From Mycobacterium sp. ENV421 (lineage in GTDB: Bacteria; Actinomycetota; Actinomycetes; Mycobacteriales; Mycobacteriaceae), in assembly GCF_002887815.1 (NCBI RefSeq), contig NZ_PDHO01000021.1:20222-84221 (forward strand): a stretch of DNA of 64,000 nucleotides, in the 5' to 3' direction. Within the stretch, counting starts at the first letter, position 1. Every line of letters begins with the position of its first letter. The notes under the pieces are model-generated. The model was given only the letters and a program-made list of their open reading frames with translations. It was not told the DNA's origin and made no database searches. The position numbers and the translations under genes were made by a program. Of the stretch, positions 25,609-33,462 are shown one piece after another.

Positions 25609-26738
25609 GAGCGTGCCACTTTCAGTAGTCCCCGCAGGCGGGTGAGGTCGAATTCGTTGTCGTCGCGGACAGCGTTCAGCATCGAGCGCAGCTCGCGTAG
25701 TGATTCCTTGCCGGGGGCGATGCCGAGGAAGTCTTTGGTCACCGGCGGCCCCCACTGGGCGAGCCCGGAGGCCGTCATCGGCGCCCATCCTGGTTCCAGG
25801 GTGTTGTCGAACAAGTCGCCGTCGCTGAAGTGTTCGACCAGGAAGCCGTCCGGATCGCGCCAGTAGTCGAAGATCTGACTTCCCTGAATATGACGACCGA
25901 TACCCCATGACCTGCGAAAGCCGCGCTCTCGCAGGTACTCGCCGCCGGCGGCGATCGCATCGAGATCGCTTACCTGATAGGCGGAGTGGACATAACGGTC
26001 CGCCGGTCCGAGCACCATGGCCATGGTGTGATGGTCGGTGGGTGTCGCCCCCTGGTCGCACCGGATGAAACTCATGGTCGGCCCCCGCTCGCGCTGGCCG
26101 GGGTAGTAGAGAAAGTCACTGACGATCAGACCGAAGTGCTCCAGATACCAGTCCAGCGACCGCCGGTACGTGGTGCTCTGCAGCACCACGTGTCCGAGTC
26201 GCTGAATCCGCGCCGGCTCGCGCACCGGTCGCTGAGTCGCGTTCGTACGCAGCACCTCTCGACCGAAATTGAACGTATGAACGGGCTGGGCCGGCTGTTC
26301 CGGAAGGTCACGCATGCCGGCCACGACGCGCACCGGCATTCCGGCCGGGTCCACGAGTTCGACGGTCACGCCGCCGATGCTGTCCGGCGACTGACGGGTC
26401 AGTGTCCCGGTGGCCGCCGCCAGCCGCTCGACGTCAGCGACGTCGTGCGCGGCGAACGCGGGACCCACGAATCGTGAGCGCGGCCCGCGACGGATGATCA
26501 CGCACACCGTGCCGCCGTCCGCGCCGCGCAGGTGCAACTCCCGATCGGTGCGCAGCTCGGTGGTGAACCCGAATGCGTGCGCGAACGTCTCGGCGCGGGT
26601 CAGGTCCGGCTTCTCGAACTCCAACCACGCGAGATCACGCACTTTGATGATGGGGTTCTTCGCCCGGCCCGGGTGTTCGCCGCGCAACGCACCCTGGTCG
26701 CTGTGCAGATTGCGATGGGTGTCGAGGTGCTGCGTCAC
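25605..26738 (-). CDS. VOC-family extradiol (catechol 2,3-) dioxygenase
   Basis: 377 residues starting at a GTG (26738) with AAGGGGACGCT in front; longer readings would run into the promoter and operator. Two vicinal-oxygen-chelate modules are visible (about 30-140 and 178-310). Metal ligands in the second are His183 (RLGHVVLQ), His236 or 237 (DHHTMAMV) and Glu302 (GFLVEHFSDG), as expected for Fe(II) type I extradiol enzymes. It would open a catechol-type ring next to the hydroxyls. First gene of an operon whose four members all overlap. Sequence resembles 2,3-dihydroxy-aromatic cleaving enzymes but the substrate is not evident. Confidence 0.88.
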   Translation of the reverse strand: MTQHLDTHRNLHSDQGALRGEHPGRAKNPIIKVRDLAWLEFEKPDLTRAETFAHAFGFTTELRTDRELHLRGADGGTVCVIIRRGPRSRFVGPAFAAHDVADVERLAAATGTLTRQSPDSIGGVTVELVDPAGMPVRVVAGMRDLPEQPAQPVHTFNFGREVLRTNATQRPVREPARIQRLGHVVLQSTTYRRSLDWYLEHFGLIVSDFLYYPGQRERGPTMSFIRCDQGATPTDHHTMAMVLGPADRYVHSAYQVSDLDAIAAGGEYLRERGFRRSWGIGRHIQGSQIFDYWRDPDGFLVEHFSDGDLFDNTLEPGWAPMTASGLAQWGPPVTKDFLGIAPGKESLRELRSMLNAVRDDNEFDLTRLRGLLKVARS

Positions 26739-26767
26739 AGCGTCCCCTTTCCTCGACTGTCGAATAC

Positions 26768-26824
26768 TGACGAAATCATCACTTACGAGGACATCATCAG
26801 TCAAGACTTCTGACGAAATCATCA
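26768..26824. promoter_or_regulatory. Repeated operator-like sites between the dioxygenase operon and TetR gene
   Basis: The 14-mer TGACGAAATCATCA occurs twice, at 26768-26781 and 26811-26824, with starts 43 bases apart. The second copy lies in the imperfect palindrome CTGACGAAATCATCAG (26810-26825), whose half-sites agree at 6 of 8 positions. A related CATCATCAGTCA lies between. They sit between the divergent dioxygenase operon and the TetR gene and overlap the likely -35 region of the latter, so they are probably the TetR binding sites. Confidence 0.6.
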
Positions 26825-26841
26825 GAAATGACATTTGCTGC

Positions 26842-26847
26842 TAATAT
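26842..26847 (+). promoter_or_regulatory. -10 element (TAATAT) of a likely leaderless TetR transcript
   Basis: TAATAT ends 6 bases before the ATG of the TetR gene. Transcription would then start at or next to the A of ATG, giving a leaderless mRNA, common in mycobacteria. No clear consensus -35 is seen; the operator copy at 26811-26824 covers that position. Confidence 0.45.
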
Positions 26848-26853
26848 CTGCTG

Positions 26854-27513
26854 ATGGCAAGTGATGCCGCGGCGGGAAACCGCCTGGAACGACGCAAGAT
26901 GCAGACCCGGGCTGCGCTCGTTCGCGCAGCTCAAAGCTTTATCGCCGCCGGAAAGCTGAATGCGCCGGTACTGGAGATCACCCAGGCCGCCGATGTCGGG
27001 ATGGGCTCGTTCTACAACCACTTCGATAGCAAGGAACAGCTGTTCGAGGCCGCGGTCAACGACATCCTGGATGCACTGGGCGCACTGTTGGACAGGCTCG
27101 CGGTGGACGGCGAGGACCCGGCACTGACCTTCGCCCGCAGCTTCCGGATCGTCGGGCGCTTATTCCGCCAGCGACCCGAGACCTCGCGCGTGCTGCTCAA
27201 CGCGGGCCTGACGCTGATGTTCGCCGACCGGGGGCTGGGCCCACGGGCGCTGCGCGACATCACTGTCGCGGCCGAAGCGGGTCGGTTCACGGTGACCGAT
27301 CCCGAGCTGGCTCTGTCCGTCGCCGCAGGGGCACTGATGGGCCTGGGCCAGCTCCTGCAGAATCAGCGCGAGCGCGACGGCGCCGAGGCCGCGGACAGCG
27401 CCACCCGCAGCGTCCTGATGATGCTCGGTGTCAGCCCGGGCGAAGCCGAGGACATCTGCCGCCTGCCGCTCCCCGATCTCGACGAACTGATGGGGTCGGA
27501 CTCGGCTGCGTGA
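26854..27513 (+). CDS. TetR family regulator of the dioxygenase/P450 operon
   Basis: 219 residues. The helix-turn-helix lies at about 40-65 (LEITQAADVGMGSFYNHFDSKEQLF); the rest is a helical ligand domain with no recognised signature. It is divergent from the operon 26738-21949 and probably represses it through the sites at 26768-26824; a ring-hydroxylated or CoA-linked intermediate is a plausible inducer. The stop abuts directly the stop of the convergent aldolase gene, with no gap. Confidence 0.88.
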   Translation: MASDAAAGNRLERRKMQTRAALVRAAQSFIAAGKLNAPVLEITQAADVGMGSFYNHFDSKEQLFEAAVNDILDALGALLDRLAVDGEDPALTFARSFRIVGRLFRQRPETSRVLLNAGLTLMFADRGLGPRALRDITVAAEAGRFTVTDPELALSVAAGALMGLGQLLQNQRERDGAEAADSATRSVLMMLGVSPGEAEDICRLPLPDLDELMGSDSAA

Positions 27514-28545
27514 TCAGCCGTGACCTCGGGGTGCGCCGGCGAGCACATCGAGTGCGATGTCGACGAGCATGTCTTCTTGCCCGCCGACCATCCTGCGACG
27601 CCCCGCCTCCTCGAGAAGAGTTCGGGCATCGACGCCGTAACGCTCGGCGGTGGCCTCGGCATGCCGCAGAAAGCTCGAGTAGACCCCGGCATAACCGAGG
27701 GTCAGCGTCTCCCGGTCGACCCGCACCGGTCGGTCCTGCAGCGGGCGAACCAGATCATCGGCGGCATCTTCGAGTGCATGGAGGTCGCAGCCATGCGACC
27801 AGCCCATCCGGGACGCAGCCGCGATGAACACCTCCAGCGGAGCGTTACCGGCGCCGGCGCCCATCCCCGCCAACGACGCGTCGACGCGGCAGGCCCCGTG
27901 CTCCACGGCGACAAGCGAATTCGCCACGCCCAGAGACAGATTGTGGTGGGCATGGATGCCGATCTGTGTGCTGGGCAGGAGCGTCTGGCGAAGCGCGTCG
28001 ACCCGGTCGGCGACGGCGGGCATCACCATCGCGCCACCCGAGTCCACAACGTAGATGCAGCTCGCCCCAAAGTTCTCCATCAGCTTGGCCTGACCAGCCA
28101 GCGCGTCGGGAGTGGCCATGTGGCTCATCATGAGAAACCCGACCGCATCCATGCCGAGCTCGCGCGCGACGGTGATGTGTTTGGCGGCGGTGTCCGCTTC
28201 GGTGCAGTGGGTGCCCACCCGCACCACGGTGGCGCCGGCCCGGTGCGCGTCTCTGAGGTTGCGCACGGTCCCGATACCGGGCAGCACCAGGGTCGCGACC
28301 CTGGTGCTGCGCACCACCGACGCGACGGTTTCGATCCACTCGAGATCGGTATGCGCACCGAAACCGTAGGCGCACGTCGAGCCGGCCAGACCGTCGCCGT
28401 GGGCCACTTCGATGGAGTCCACCCCGGCGTCATCGAGCGCCCCGGCGATCGCCGCGACCTGGTCGAGGCTGTACTGGTGGCGGACGGCGTGCATACCGTC
28501 CCGCAGGGTGACGTCGCTGATGTACAGCTGGCCATTCACGCCCAT
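27514..28545 (-). CDS. 4-hydroxy-2-oxovalerate aldolase (MhpE/BphI/HsaF type)
   Basis: 343 residues. The DRE-TIM motif DVTLRDGMHAVRHQYS (residues 11-26), GIHAHHNLSLGVANS (metal-binding His pair) and GAGAGNAPLEVF are all present. It cleaves 4-hydroxy-2-oxopentanoate-type acids to pyruvate and an aldehyde, usually acetaldehyde. In this family the aldolase channels the aldehyde to a partner dehydrogenase, here the gene upstream with which it overlaps by 10 nt. It is the last gene of the minus arm starting at the TetR gene 30918. Confidence 0.93.
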   Translation of the reverse strand: MGVNGQLYISDVTLRDGMHAVRHQYSLDQVAAIAGALDDAGVDSIEVAHGDGLAGSTCAYGFGAHTDLEWIETVASVVRSTRVATLVLPGIGTVRNLRDAHRAGATVVRVGTHCTEADTAAKHITVARELGMDAVGFLMMSHMATPDALAGQAKLMENFGASCIYVVDSGGAMVMPAVADRVDALRQTLLPSTQIGIHAHHNLSLGVANSLVAVEHGACRVDASLAGMGAGAGNAPLEVFIAAASRMGWSHGCDLHALEDAADDLVRPLQDRPVRVDRETLTLGYAGVYSSFLRHAEATAERYGVDARTLLEEAGRRRMVGGQEDMLVDIALDVLAGAPRGHG

Positions 28546-29504
28546 GCTCCGGCGGTTCTGTTGGTGTGCAGAGCAATTCGCTCGGCCGTCGCTTTGGCGG
28601 CTGCGGTCATGATGTCGAGGTTGCCCGCGTAGGCAGGCAGATGATCGGCGGCGCCGGTCACCTCGATCAGCGTGGTGACTCGAGTACCGACGAACGTGCC
28701 CGTCTCCGGAATGAACAGCGGGTTGTCGGCGGTGAAGAACTCGAACTGGACCCGCTGCTTGAGCCGGTAGCCGGGGACGTACGCCCGCACCCTGTCGACC
28801 ATGACCTCGATAGACTGCTCGATCGCGCCAGGGTCGACGTCTCCGTCCACCAGGCAGTACACGGTGTTGCGCATCATGACCGGCGGGTCCGCGGGGTTGA
28901 GGATCATCATGGCGCGTCCTCGCTGGGCTCCCCCGACCGAAACCACCGCGGCCGCAGTGGTTTCAGTGAACTCGTCGATACTAGCCCGAGTTCCGGGGCC
29001 GGCCGACTTCGAGGCGATCGCGGAGACGATCTCGGCATACGACACGTGGCCGACCTGCCCCACCGCTGCGACGATCGGCACCGTCGCCTGCCCACCGCAG
29101 GTCACCAGGTTGAGATTGGGCACGTCGAGGTGATCGTCGAGGTTGACCACCGGCACGGCGTAGGGGCCGACCGCTGCCGGAGTCAGGTCGAGCACGCGTA
29201 CACCCGTGTCGGCCAGCCGGTCCCAGTTCGCGTAGTGAGCCGAGGCCGAGGTCGCGTCGAAAACCAGCCTGATGTCCGGAAATTCCGGCATTTGCACCAG
29301 TCCGTCGACACCTTCCGCGGTCGTCGGCACGCCCAGTTGCCTCGCGCGAACCAGACCCTCGGAATCCGGGTCGATACCGACCATCGCTGCCAGTGCGAGC
29401 GGCCCGTCGCTGCCCTGGATCTTGACCATCAGATCCGTGCCGATGTTGCCGGAGCCGAGGATCGCGACCGGCCAGCGCGGTCCCGGGGAGACGGCTCTAC
29501 TCAC
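28536..29504 (-). CDS. Acetaldehyde dehydrogenase, acylating (MhpF/BphJ/HsaG type)
   Basis: 322 residues, usual length. AILGSGNIGTDLMVK (14-28) is the NAD site; NLVTCGGQATVPIV carries the catalytic Cys near residue 130; TGTFVGTRVTTLIEVTGAADHLPAYAGNLDIMTAAA is the typical C-terminal signature. It converts acetaldehyde (or propionaldehyde) plus CoA and NAD to the acyl-CoA, completing the meta-cleavage route. It overlaps the hydratase by 4 nt and the aldolase by 10 nt. Confidence 0.93.
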   Translation of the reverse strand: MSRAVSPGPRWPVAILGSGNIGTDLMVKIQGSDGPLALAAMVGIDPDSEGLVRARQLGVPTTAEGVDGLVQMPEFPDIRLVFDATSASAHYANWDRLADTGVRVLDLTPAAVGPYAVPVVNLDDHLDVPNLNLVTCGGQATVPIVAAVGQVGHVSYAEIVSAIASKSAGPGTRASIDEFTETTAAAVVSVGGAQRGRAMMILNPADPPVMMRNTVYCLVDGDVDPGAIEQSIEVMVDRVRAYVPGYRLKQRVQFEFFTADNPLFIPETGTFVGTRVTTLIEVTGAADHLPAYAGNLDIMTAAAKATAERIALHTNRTAGAWA

Positions 29505-30289
29505 GTGAATCTCACGGACACGGCACCCAAACCGGTAATCGCGGCAGAGGCGATATCACCGGAACTGACAAACGCGGCCGCGGTGAAGGAGCCCGACATC
29601 ACGAATTGCCCTGCCGCGAGCTCTGTTCCGAACTCGCTGAGCGAATTGGCCAGCCAGGCGACCGCGGCTGCCGGGTCACCGAGGACGGCCGAACCCAAGC
29701 CGGTGTCGACCTCATGCCCGTTGAGCCGCAGGGATGCTCGGCTGGCGGCCAGGTCGAGGTGTTCGGAGTACGGAACCCACTCACCGACGACCACAGCACC
29801 GGAACTCGCGTTGTCGGCCACCGTGTCGCGCAGAGTCAGCTTCCAGTCGCGGATTCGGCTGTCGACGATCTCGAGGGCCACCGCCACCGCGCTGGTCGCT
29901 GCACGCACGTCGCGGACGGTGACGTTCGGGCCGCGCAGCGGAGCCCGCAGCAGGAAGGCCACCTCGGGTTCGACCCGGGGCGCGCAGAACCGGGCACACT
30001 GCGCCGTCGAGTCGTTGGCCAGCACCATGTCGTCGAGGATGTAACCGAAGTCGGGTTCGTCCACACCCAGAAGGGTTTGCATCGGCTCGGAGGTCAAACC
30101 GATCTTGTGGCCGACCACGCAGCGGCCGGCGCCGAGGTGGCGAGCCAGGTTCACCTTCTGGATGGCGTAGGCGTCCCCGACGTCCATTCCGGGATAGCGA
30201 CCGGTCAGCTGATCGGTCGGGCGGGCCTGCTCGGCAGCAACCGCGAGTATGCCGGCAGCGTCTTCGATCTCACTGCGCGACAGCATCAT
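29501..30289 (-). CDS. 2-keto-4-pentenoate hydratase (MhpD/BphH/HsaE type)
   Basis: 262 residues. VGHKIGLTSEPMQTLLGVDEPDFGYI (about 60-85), FCAPRVEPEVAFLL with acidic metal ligands, and SGAVVVGEW are typical. It adds water to the 2-hydroxypenta-2,4-dienoate-type product of the C-C hydrolase. The start lies at two adjacent ATG codons that overlap the TGA of the TetR gene, so the TetR and hydratase genes are translationally coupled. Confidence 0.92.
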   Translation of the reverse strand: MMLSRSEIEDAAGILAVAAEQARPTDQLTGRYPGMDVGDAYAIQKVNLARHLGAGRCVVGHKIGLTSEPMQTLLGVDEPDFGYILDDMVLANDSTAQCARFCAPRVEPEVAFLLRAPLRGPNVTVRDVRAATSAVAVALEIVDSRIRDWKLTLRDTVADNASSGAVVVGEWVPYSEHLDLAASRASLRLNGHEVDTGLGSAVLGDPAAAVAWLANSLSEFGTELAAGQFVMSGSFTAAAFVSSGDIASAAITGLGAVSVRFT

Positions 30290-30918
30290 CGAGCGTTCTC
30301 TTCGACCATCCGCATCGCGGTCGCATACAGGGCTTGCCCGTGCAGGGTGAACAAGGACACCAGATCGACCGCGTCTCCCCCGATCTCCTTGGCGATGAAC
30401 AGCCCGTCGGCACCGGCGATCGCATACGTCGCGAGCTCCCGGACCTGCCCCTCGGTCAGTCCGATCGCCAGACGATCGAGGCTTCGACTCATCGCGTCGA
30501 AGGCTTCTTCGCGGACCTTGACGAACATCGCCCGCGCCCTCGGTTCGACCGGCCGGCGCTCGAGCGCCAGCATGAGGCCCAGGCGCAGGAAGTCGGGTGA
30601 CTCCATCAGCGCCTTGGCGGTCCCCGTTGCGACATCCATCAGACGGTCGACCGCAACCAGATCCTCGGGCAACTGCCAGACCGCCATCCAGTTGTTGAAG
30701 CTGCGTTCGATCACCGCGGCGATCAGGTCGTCCTTGTCGGCGAAATGCCAGTAGATCGAGCTGGCGGGCAGTCCGCACTTTGCGCTCACCGCACCGATAC
30801 TCGTTCCCTCGTAACCGCGTTCGGCTGCGATCTCGGTGGCGGCGTCGAGGATTCTGGTGCGCGACAGTTCGCCGTCCACCCGCTTGGCACGGCGCTTCGG
30901 CTTGTCCGCTGTGGCCAT
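30286..30918 (-). CDS. TetR family regulator of the mhp-like cluster
   Basis: 210 residues from the ATG at 30918 (MATADKPKRR). A longer reading from 30981 is open but would put the two palindromes 30940-30976 inside the gene, so the shorter start is chosen. The HTH is at about 40-65 (SIGAVSAKCGLPASSIYWHFADKDDL). As the first gene of the minus arm it is self-controlled; the same palindromes face the plus arm. Inducer unknown, likely an aromatic substrate or ring-cleavage product. Confidence 0.88.
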   Translation of the reverse strand: MATADKPKRRAKRVDGELSRTRILDAATEIAAERGYEGTSIGAVSAKCGLPASSIYWHFADKDDLIAAVIERSFNNWMAVWQLPEDLVAVDRLMDVATGTAKALMESPDFLRLGLMLALERRPVEPRARAMFVKVREEAFDAMSRSLDRLAIGLTEGQVRELATYAIAGADGLFIAKEIGGDAVDLVSLFTLHGQALYATAMRMVEENAR

Positions 30919-30939
30919 TTCCGCCTCATCTCTTGACTC

Positions 30940-30955
30940 TGTAGTGATCACTACA
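30940..30955. promoter_or_regulatory. Perfect 16-bp palindrome (TetR operator 1)
   Basis: TGTAGTGATCACTACA reads the same on both strands. It lies 21 bases upstream of the TetR start and inside the spacer of a possible plus-strand promoter, TTGACT (30933-30938) and TACCGT (30957-30962). Confidence 0.75.
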
Positions 30956-30958
30956 CTA

Positions 30959-30976
30959 CCGTAGCGATCACTACGG
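30959..30976. promoter_or_regulatory. Near-perfect palindrome (TetR operator 2)
   Basis: CCGTAGCGATCACTACGG repeats the core of operator 1 (GTAGYGATCACTAC), with one mismatched pair. Centres of the two sites are 20 bases apart, about two helical turns, which favours side-by-side binding of dimers. Confidence 0.72.
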
Positions 30977-31024
30977 AACAAGTGCCCGTCACCGTGGACG
31001 TGGCAGCCGGGATCGGAGACAGCT

Positions 31025-32599
31025 ATGAACAGCGCCTCGACGTACGACGTCGCGATCGTCGGCTACGGCCCGGTGGGTGCGACCGCCGCCAACCTGCTCG
31101 GCCAGCTGGGCCTGAGAGTTGTGGTGGTGGAACGCGACCCCGATGTCTACTTCCGGGCCAGGGCCATCTCCACTGACGAGGAGGTGCTGCGGATCTGGCA
31201 ACAGGTCGGGTTGGCTGACCAGCTCAACGCCGACATGCTGCCCGGTGCCGGCGCTGACTTTGTCGACGCCCGCGGCGTGAGCATTGTCAAACTGCTCCCC
31301 GCGGATCGGGGCAACGGCCACCCGCCGCAGCAGTTCATCTACCAGCCGGCGGTGGAGGGCGTCCTGCGAAAGGGCGTGGCCCGATTCCCCAACGTGTCGC
31401 TGCTTCTCGAACACGAGTGTCTACGTCTGACCCAGCGGTCCGACTCGGTCGAGTTGATGCTGGCCGACCTCACTCACGACCAGTTCAAACGCATCAGGGC
31501 CAGCTATGTGATTGCCGCAGACGGCGGCTCGAGCGCGATTCGCGGACAGTTGGGCGTCGGTTTCACCGGCCGAACGTATTCGGAGCGCTGGATCGTCATC
31601 GACACCAAGGTGATCGAAAGCTGGCCGGGTCACGACCAACTCCGCTTTCACTGCAACCCCGAACGTCCGACGGTCGATTGCCCCACTCCGCTGGGCCACC
31701 ACCGATGGGAATTCCCGGTGCGCGAGCACGAAGACGAGGATGACCTCCTCACCGAGGATGCGATCTGGAAAGTATTGCACCAACAGGGAATAACGCGAGC
31801 GAACGTCCAGATCATCGGCTTCGCCTGCTACAACCACCACGTCCGATTCGCCGACCGGTGGCGAGTGGGCCGGGTCTTTCTCGCCGGGGATGCGGCGCAT
31901 GCGATGCCGCCATGGATCGGCCAGGGTATGTGCGCGGGCATCCGCGACGTCGCGAACCTGTGCTGGAAACTGCACGCCGTGGTGACCGGTTCTCTTCCAG
32001 ATTCAGTGCTCGATACCTATCAGGAAGAACGGCTGCCGCACGTCAAGGAAGTCACCAGTCGCGCGGTGAAGGTCGGCAACATCATCATCGAGCACAACCC
32101 CTTTCGAGCGGCCGTGCGCAGTCGATTCTTCCGATTCGTAGGGAAGCTCCCCGGCTTCACGGCGTGGTTGCGTAATCACCGATGGCTTCCGGATGCGCGC
32201 TACCGGGCCGGCCTGCTCGCGCACAACGGCACCGCGGCCACCGGCTGGCTGATGCCTCAGCCGTGGGTCCTCGACGAGCACGGTGCCAGCGTTCGCCTCG
32301 ATGACCTCATCGCAGGCAAATGGACGATCGTGCACACCGGCACCGAACAATCCTGGCTGCCTTGGCGCTTGGCGGGCGTCCCGGTCGTGAAGATCGCTGC
32401 GCCAGGTAGCGCCCCGGGTGCCGACGGCATCGTCGACCGCGACGGCAGGCTCATCGACTGGCTGGCCAAGAAGACGGCAACGGTCCTGGCGGTGCGGCCC
32501 GACGGGTTCGTCTACGCGGCCGGCGACGACGCCCACCCCCTGCCCGCTCCCCCGACCGGGCTCACCGTACGAGCCACCCGAGTGAAGGACCACGCATGA
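31025..32599 (+). CDS. MhpA-like FAD-dependent aromatic hydroxylase (3-(3-hydroxyphenyl)propionate hydroxylase type)
   Basis: 524 residues. FAD motif AIVGYGPVGATAAN (10-23), with Tyr where Ala is usual; AADGGSSAIRGQLG near 170; GDAAHAMPPWIGQGMCAGIRDVANLCWKLHAV near 290; a C-terminal thioredoxin-like part (about 410-524). The NNHPPQQF-like segment (GNGHPPQQFIYQPAVEGVL) matches MhpA proteins. It would convert a phenolic substrate to a catechol for the dioxygenase 33459-34460. First gene of the plus arm, downstream of two TetR palindromes, and it overlaps the hydrolase by 4 nt. Confidence 0.9.
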   Translation: MNSASTYDVAIVGYGPVGATAANLLGQLGLRVVVVERDPDVYFRARAISTDEEVLRIWQQVGLADQLNADMLPGAGADFVDARGVSIVKLLPADRGNGHPPQQFIYQPAVEGVLRKGVARFPNVSLLLEHECLRLTQRSDSVELMLADLTHDQFKRIRASYVIAADGGSSAIRGQLGVGFTGRTYSERWIVIDTKVIESWPGHDQLRFHCNPERPTVDCPTPLGHHRWEFPVREHEDEDDLLTEDAIWKVLHQQGITRANVQIIGFACYNHHVRFADRWRVGRVFLAGDAAHAMPPWIGQGMCAGIRDVANLCWKLHAVVTGSLPDSVLDTYQEERLPHVKEVTSRAVKVGNIIIEHNPFRAAVRSRFFRFVGKLPGFTAWLRNHRWLPDARYRAGLLAHNGTAATGWLMPQPWVLDEHGASVRLDDLIAGKWTIVHTGTEQSWLPWRLAGVPVVKIAAPGSAPGADGIVDRDGRLIDWLAKKTATVLAVRPDGFVYAAGDDAHPLPAPPTGLTVRATRVKDHA

Positions 32600-33462
32600 C
32601 CACTGTGCAATCCGAGTACCACGTCCGCGCCAACGGCGCCGATATCTTCGTGACGGACACCGGCGGTGACGGCCCGCCTGTCGTGCTGCTGCACGGTGGT
32701 GGTCCCGGGGCGTCGGGGTTGTCGAATTTCTCGCGCAACATCGACGCGCTGGCCCGCCGTCACCGAGTCGTGGTCCCCGACATGCCCGGCTACGGCCGGT
32801 CGAGTAAGTACGTCGATCATCGTGATCCGTTCGGCTACCTGGCCGACACCTTGCGCGTCCTGCTCGACGAATTGGGATTCGACACAGCTCATCTGGTGGG
32901 CAACTCCTACGGCGGTGCGGCCGCGCTTCGCCTGGCGCTGGACACCCCGCACCGAGTCGGCAAGCTGGTCCTCATGGGCCCGGGCGGGATCGGCACCACC
33001 CGCGGCCTGCCCACCGCCGGATTGAAGAACCTGCTGTCGTATTACCCGGGTGACGGACCCAGCCGCGACAAGCTCGCCACGTTCATCCGCGACTATCTGG
33101 TCTTCGACGGCGCGGCAGTCCCCGACGAGCTGATCGATCTGCGGTATCAGGCGTCGATCGATCCTGAGGTGGTCGCCAACCCGCCGCTGCGCCGGCCGTC
33201 CGGGATACGCACCCTGTGGCGAATGGATCTGACCCGGGACAAACGACTGCGCCGGCTCGGCACCCCCACCCTGGTGTTGTGGGGCCGCGACGACAAGGTC
33301 AACCGCCCCACGGGCGGGCCGATGCTGGCCAATCTGATGCCCAACGCCGAACTCGTCATGACCTCGCACACCGGGCACTGGATGCAGTGGGAGCGAGCTG
33401 ATCTGTTCAACGATCTGGTGGCCGAGTTCCTGTCCCCCGCATCGAAGCTGGCCCTGGCATGA
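32596..33462 (+). CDS. Meta-cleavage product C-C hydrolase (MhpC/BphD/HsaD type)
   Basis: 288 residues, usual length. Oxyanion loop LLHGGGPGASG (31-41), nucleophile Ser104 in GNSYGG, acid in WGRDDKVNR (about 237) and His in HTGHWMQWE (about 265). It hydrolyses 2-hydroxy-6-oxo-hexadienoate-type ring-opened products, releasing a carboxylic acid and a hydroxypentadienoate. Overlaps both neighbours by 4 nt. Confidence 0.92.
   Translation: MTTVQSEYHVRANGADIFVTDTGGDGPPVVLLHGGGPGASGLSNFSRNIDALARRHRVVVPDMPGYGRSSKYVDHRDPFGYLADTLRVLLDELGFDTAHLVGNSYGGAAALRLALDTPHRVGKLVLMGPGGIGTTRGLPTAGLKNLLSYYPGDGPSRDKLATFIRDYLVFDGAAVPDELIDLRYQASIDPEVVANPPLRRPSGIRTLWRMDLTRDKRLRRLGTPTLVLWGRDDKVNRPTGGPMLANLMPNAELVMTSHTGHWMQWERADLFNDLVAEFLSPASKLALA

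Noticed and set aside
26739..26834. Longer N-terminus for the VOC dioxygenase
   Set aside because: It would extend through the promoter/operator region; the GTG at 26738 has a good ribosome site.
30919..30981. Longer N-terminus for the TetR regulator
   Set aside because: It would translate through two palindromic operators and adds non-TetR-like residues.
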